A DNA stretch of 64,000 bases from Pinus tabuliformis (taxonomy: Eukaryota > Streptophyta > Pinopsida > Pinales > Pinaceae). Position numbers and translations under genes: made by a program. Location of the stretch: the NCBI GenBank assembly GCA_031772625.1, contig CM062820.1, positions 1,074,649,369 to 1,074,713,368 on the forward strand, in the 5' to 3' direction. Shown one piece after another: positions 63,346-64,000 of this stretch. A model generated the notes under the pieces. The model worked only from the letters and a program-made list of their open reading frames with translations. It ran no database searches and had not been told where the DNA came from. Every line of letters starts with the position of its first letter. The stretch's first letter is position 1.

Positions 63346-64000
63346 ATTTCCTTGACTCAAAGTTGCATAAACATCTCTAAAATATTCATCTTGAGCATAA
63401 TGTTCAATATAACTTTCATGCATCATTGAGTTATGCTTAAGAACGATAGATGCATTAACAATAGGCCTTGATAACATTTGTTATAAATACATTTCTTATA
63501 CCTAATAATCAAATGAAATTGCTGTAAATATCCCATCAATATGAAATGTCTAACTTGTGGTAGCTTGGTTTGCGATTGTAGATATTACAAAGGTTGATGG
63601 TCAATATGAATAATTGTTTCTTTACCCATCAAATAATGCTTCCATTTCTTCATACTTTGTACCAAAGCATACAACTCTTTATCATAAGTTGGATAGTTAA
63701 TTATTGCATTAGAAAAGGTCTCAGAATGATAACATATCGACTTACCATGTTGCATCATTACTGCTCCCATAGCATATTTTCTTGGATCGGCTTGAATTTA
63801 AAATAGCTTCTTAAGATCTGGAAGTGTTAGAACTGGTGTTGTACTGATTTTCTCTTTCAAAGTGTCAAAGGATTTTTGCTACTTGCCTCCCCACTGAAAG
63901 ACCTACTTCACACTGGTCAAAGCATGTAATGGTGCTACAATGGATGAGAAATTTGTGATAATTTTTCTTCAATATTGGGTTTCTCCCAAAAATCTCCTAA
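63346..64000 (-). pseudogene. rh: Element I RNase H and end of RT (truncated by window)
   Basis: Minus-strand MGAVMMQHGKSICYHSETFS, INYPTYDKELYALVQSMKKWKHYL (Glu) and TIIHIDHQPL are the Ty3 RNase H core. Upstream (63780-64000) an eroded RT/RNase H connector can be followed in one frame with several stops. Confidence 0.78.

Larger units (their letters stand above)
61601..64000 (-). mobile_element. Element I: antisense Ty3/gypsy, 3' part (continues beyond window)
   Basis: From right to left: end of RT/RNase H, integrase zinc site and core, integrase C-terminus, polypurine tract, LTR. Multiple stops and frameshifts. gag, protease and most of RT lie beyond position 64000. Confidence 0.83.

Noticed and set aside
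1-64000. A host plant gene or non-retroelement system
   Set aside because: All frames with recognisable motifs belong to retrotransposons; the remaining open stretches are short, unconserved or antisense to them.

Overview
This window looks like repeat-filled nuclear DNA of a seed plant. Every recognisable coding segment belongs to a plant-type retrotransposon: Ty1/copia elements with an initiator-Met tRNA primer site, Ty3/gypsy elements of the Athila/Tat (OTA) type and of the chromovirus type, and an L1-type LINE whose ORF2 ends in an RNase H domain. I found no host gene, tRNA, rRNA, CRISPR array or bacterial feature. The species cannot be fixed from this sequence. Old, heavily decayed, deeply nested elements suggest a large plant genome; a gymnosperm is possible but unproven.

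Layout (element letters are mine). Element A, an Athila/Tat-like Ty3 element on the + strand, runs from the last 32 bp of its 5' LTR at position 1 to the end of its 3' LTR at 54987. It has been opened three times. Copia element E (3281-8321) sits in the start of its reverse transcriptase. Copia element B (14519-35632) and antisense Ty3 element F (37207-54694) both sit in its 3' LTR. Element B contains chromovirus C (17358-30371), which contains LINE D (19109-26194). Element F contains antisense Ty3 element G (41552-50193). With the insertions and duplicated target sites taken out, about 11.2 kb of A remains in the window, including a 3' LTR of about 2.05 kb.

Right of A (54988 to about 60143) lies the 3' part of another Athila-like element, H: an accessory ORF, a polypurine tract and a long LTR. 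The simplest reading is that A inserted into H, whose gag-pol would lie left of the window. That gives a five-level nest, H > A > B > C > D. From 60174 to 61600 there is a short non-coding LTR element, J (TRIM-like), with a clear primer-binding site. J is cut near its 3' end by antisense Ty3 element I (61601 to the window end).

The order of events can be read from target-site duplications. Removing E restores A's reading frame, and removing C restores B's. LINE D has a perfect 18-bp duplication and only two nonsense codons in ORF2, so it is the youngest. Most stop codons in E, and four in C, lie where the family has Arg or Gln and fit C-to-T change at CGA or CAG, the signature of methylated, silenced plant repeats.

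The points most worth a second look are: a 177-bp direct repeat flanking element B where a 5-bp duplication is expected; a downstream accessory ORF in the Athila-like elements A, F and H that in A carries eleven or twelve 33-bp repeats; a second capsid-like domain between protease and reverse transcriptase in G; element F, which has gag, protease and accessory ORF but almost no polymerase region; a conserved palindrome next to the TATA box in F and G LTRs; and the TRIM-like element J.
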